Source: Actinomycetes bacterium
GTDB taxonomy: Bacteria > Actinomycetota > Acidimicrobiia > Spongiisociales > UBA5794
Reading direction: 5' to 3'
NCBI GenBank assembly: GCA_024640745.1
Contig: JAHEEL010000121.1
Span: 1-7,147, forward strand
Length of the DNA: 7,147 nucleotides
The stretch's first letter is position 1. Each line of letters begins with the position of its first letter. Positions 6,194 through 7,147 of the stretch are shown one piece after another. Under the pieces are notes generated by a model. It was not told the origin of the DNA and ran no database searches. It saw only the letters and a list, made by a program, of their open reading frames with translations. The position numbers and the translations under genes are program-made.

Positions 6194-6895
6194 ATGGAGT
6201 TCCTGATCGACGTAATCGGCGAAGCGGCGGAGTTCCTTCGCGACTCCGCGGGAGAGCTCGGCGCCGTCGTCGGATTGACGCTGCTCGTCGGCGGCATCGC
6301 CACCGCCGTTGCCGTTGCGCTCGGTGTTCCGCTGGGCATCACGCTCGGCCTCGGCCGCTTCCGCGGCCGCAAGGTGATCCTGACGCTGGTGAACGTCGGC
6401 ATGGGCATTCCGCCCGTTCTGGTCGGCCTGATCGTGCTGCTGCTTCTGTGGTCGGATGGGCCGTTCGGATCGCTGGACATCCTGTTCACGCCGGCCGCGA
6501 TGGTCGTCGTCCAGATCCTGCTTGCGTTGCCGATCGCCGCCGGCGTGACCGCCGGTGCGGTTTCGAGCCTGTCGCGCGATGCCGTCGAGCAGATCGCGGC
6601 ATTGCGCCTGGGCGTCGTTCGACGTGGCGTCCTCGTGGCCCGCGAGACATGGCCCGGGATCACCGCCGCCGTTGCCGCGTCATTCGGCCGCGTCGTGTCG
6701 GAGGTCGGCGCCGTCCTCATCGTGGGCGGCAACATCAAGGGCGAGACGCGCGTGCTGACGACGGCGATCGTCCAGGAAGCACGCCAGGCCCGCTTCGGCG
6801 CCGCGCTCGCGCTCGGGGTGGTCCTGCTGATCATTGCTTTCGTCATCACCGGGAGCCTGACGTGGCTCCAGTCGCGAGAGCGCGCCGATGCCTGA
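6194..6895 (+). CDS. tupB: Tungstate-type ABC transporter permease (TupB-like)
   Basis: The membrane subunit of an import ABC transporter of the molybdate/tungstate/sulfate permease group, 233 residues. Hydrophobic segments lie near residues 22-51, 60-86, 95-122, 160-178 and 200-223. The cytoplasmic EAA-type coupling loop is at about 130-154 (EQIAALRLG, then RETWP). The following block VGGNIKGETRVLTTAIVQE (177-195) closely resembles the GGNIKG-x-TR-x-x-TTAI signature I associate with TupB proteins, which is the main reason for choosing tungstate over molybdate or sulfate. The ATG at 6194 gives a short N-terminal helix before TM1 and no nearby alternative start is seen. It overlaps the ATPase gene by 8 bases, so the two are co-translated. 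No substrate-binding protein gene (tupA) is visible upstream. Substrate is inferred from motif resemblance only. Confidence 0.85.
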   Translation: MEFLIDVIGEAAEFLRDSAGELGAVVGLTLLVGGIATAVAVALGVPLGITLGLGRFRGRKVILTLVNVGMGIPPVLVGLIVLLLLWSDGPFGSLDILFTPAAMVVVQILLALPIAAGVTAGAVSSLSRDAVEQIAALRLGVVRRGVLVARETWPGITAAVAASFGRVVSEVGAVLIVGGNIKGETRVLTTAIVQEARQARFGAALALGVVLLIIAFVITGSLTWLQSRERADA

Positions 6896-7147
6896 GTACC
6901 GTTTCGAGCATCTGCGCTGGCCGGAAGACGACCCGATCGTCGCGATCGAGGGGCTCACCGTCGGCGCCGGGGAGCGCCTCGTGCTCTTCGGACCGAACGG
7001 GTCCGGCAAGACGACGGCGCTGCGCCTCATGGCGGGGATCATCGGCCCGGAACGACCGAGCGCAGTCGCCTACCTCCCGCAGCGCCCGTATCTGTTCCGC
7101 GGGACCGGCCGCTCCAACCTACGGCTTGGCCTCGACGTGAAGCAGGT
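6888..7147 (+). CDS. tupC: Tungstate-type ABC transporter ATPase (TupC-like), 3' end missing
   Basis: The first 86 residues of the ATP-binding subunit that powers the adjacent permease. Walker A is GPNGSGKTT (35-43) with Lys41; the Q-loop is YLPQRPYLFRGT (62-73) with Gln65, and the PYLFRGT-x-x-x-N-x-x-x-GL context matches tungstate/molybdate-type ATPases. Trp11, 30 residues before Lys41, could be the A-loop aromatic that stacks on adenine. The signature motif, Walker B and switch His lie off the right edge. The interval from the Walker Lys to the Q-loop Gln is only 24 residues, against about 40 in MalK-type ATPases, so the usual TSG-x-I-x-x-x-G beta hairpin is missing or very short. The ATG at 6888 overlaps the permease end by 8 bases; the sequence ends inside the gene because of the window boundary. 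Confidence 0.85.
   Translation, partial: MPEYRFEHLRWPEDDPIVAIEGLTVGAGERLVLFGPNGSGKTTALRLMAGIIGPERPSAVAYLPQRPYLFRGTGRSNLRLGLDVKQ

Noticed and set aside
6172..7140. 322-residue Arg-rich plus-strand frame over the tup genes
   Set aside because: It is an Arg/Pro/Ala-rich frame-shifted shadow of the TupB- and TupC-like genes, which have intact family motifs in their own frames.
1..7147. CRISPR array, insertion sequence, tRNA/rRNA gene, toxin-antitoxin or defence module
   Set aside because: No regularly spaced repeats, transposase motifs, terminal repeats or structural RNA signatures were seen; almost all bases are accounted for by housekeeping or transport genes.

Overview
The window is a GC-rich, gene-dense bacterial fragment. 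GC richness, a gatC-gatA-gatB gene order, ATGA start/stop overlaps, mostly TGA stops and apparently leaderless promoters all suggest an actinobacterium. An Acidimicrobiia-like lineage is my best guess, but there is no rRNA or other taxonomic marker, so this is inference.

Layout: (1) Bases 2-1036, plus strand, hold the 3' part of an ABC-2 type export permease whose beginning lies off the left edge. (2) Bases 1026-1649, minus strand, encode a YczE/YitT-like membrane protein that meets the permease tail-to-tail with an 11-base overlap. (3) Bases 1650-1770 are a short divergent promoter region. (4) Bases 1771-4981 carry gatC, gatA and gatB, the complete tRNA-dependent amidotransferase, joined by ATGA overlaps. 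(5) Bases 4985-6045 continue the same unit with a small SRPBCC-fold protein and a HAD-superfamily phosphatase. (6) After a 148-base gap, bases 6194-7147 hold a TupB-like tungstate-type permease and the beginning of its TupC-like ATPase, which runs off the right edge.

GatCAB makes Gln-tRNA(Gln) and/or Asn-tRNA(Asn) by amidating mischarged tRNAs. The SRPBCC and HAD genes appear to be passengers of the gat operon, with no visible functional link. The tup genes look like a separate unit importing an oxyanion, probably tungstate.

The best unexplained signal is an in-frame TAG in the SRPBCC gene. The frame stays open for 26 codons beyond it, reads like the missing C-terminal helix, and ends in a TGA that overlaps the HAD start as ATGA. 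The second is a shared promoter style: all three visible transcription-unit starts have a TACNNT hexamer 7-9 bases before the ATG and no Shine-Dalgarno site, which points to leaderless or nearly leaderless mRNAs. I found no CRISPR array, mobile element, RNA gene or new defence-type system; most of the window is ordinary housekeeping and transport.
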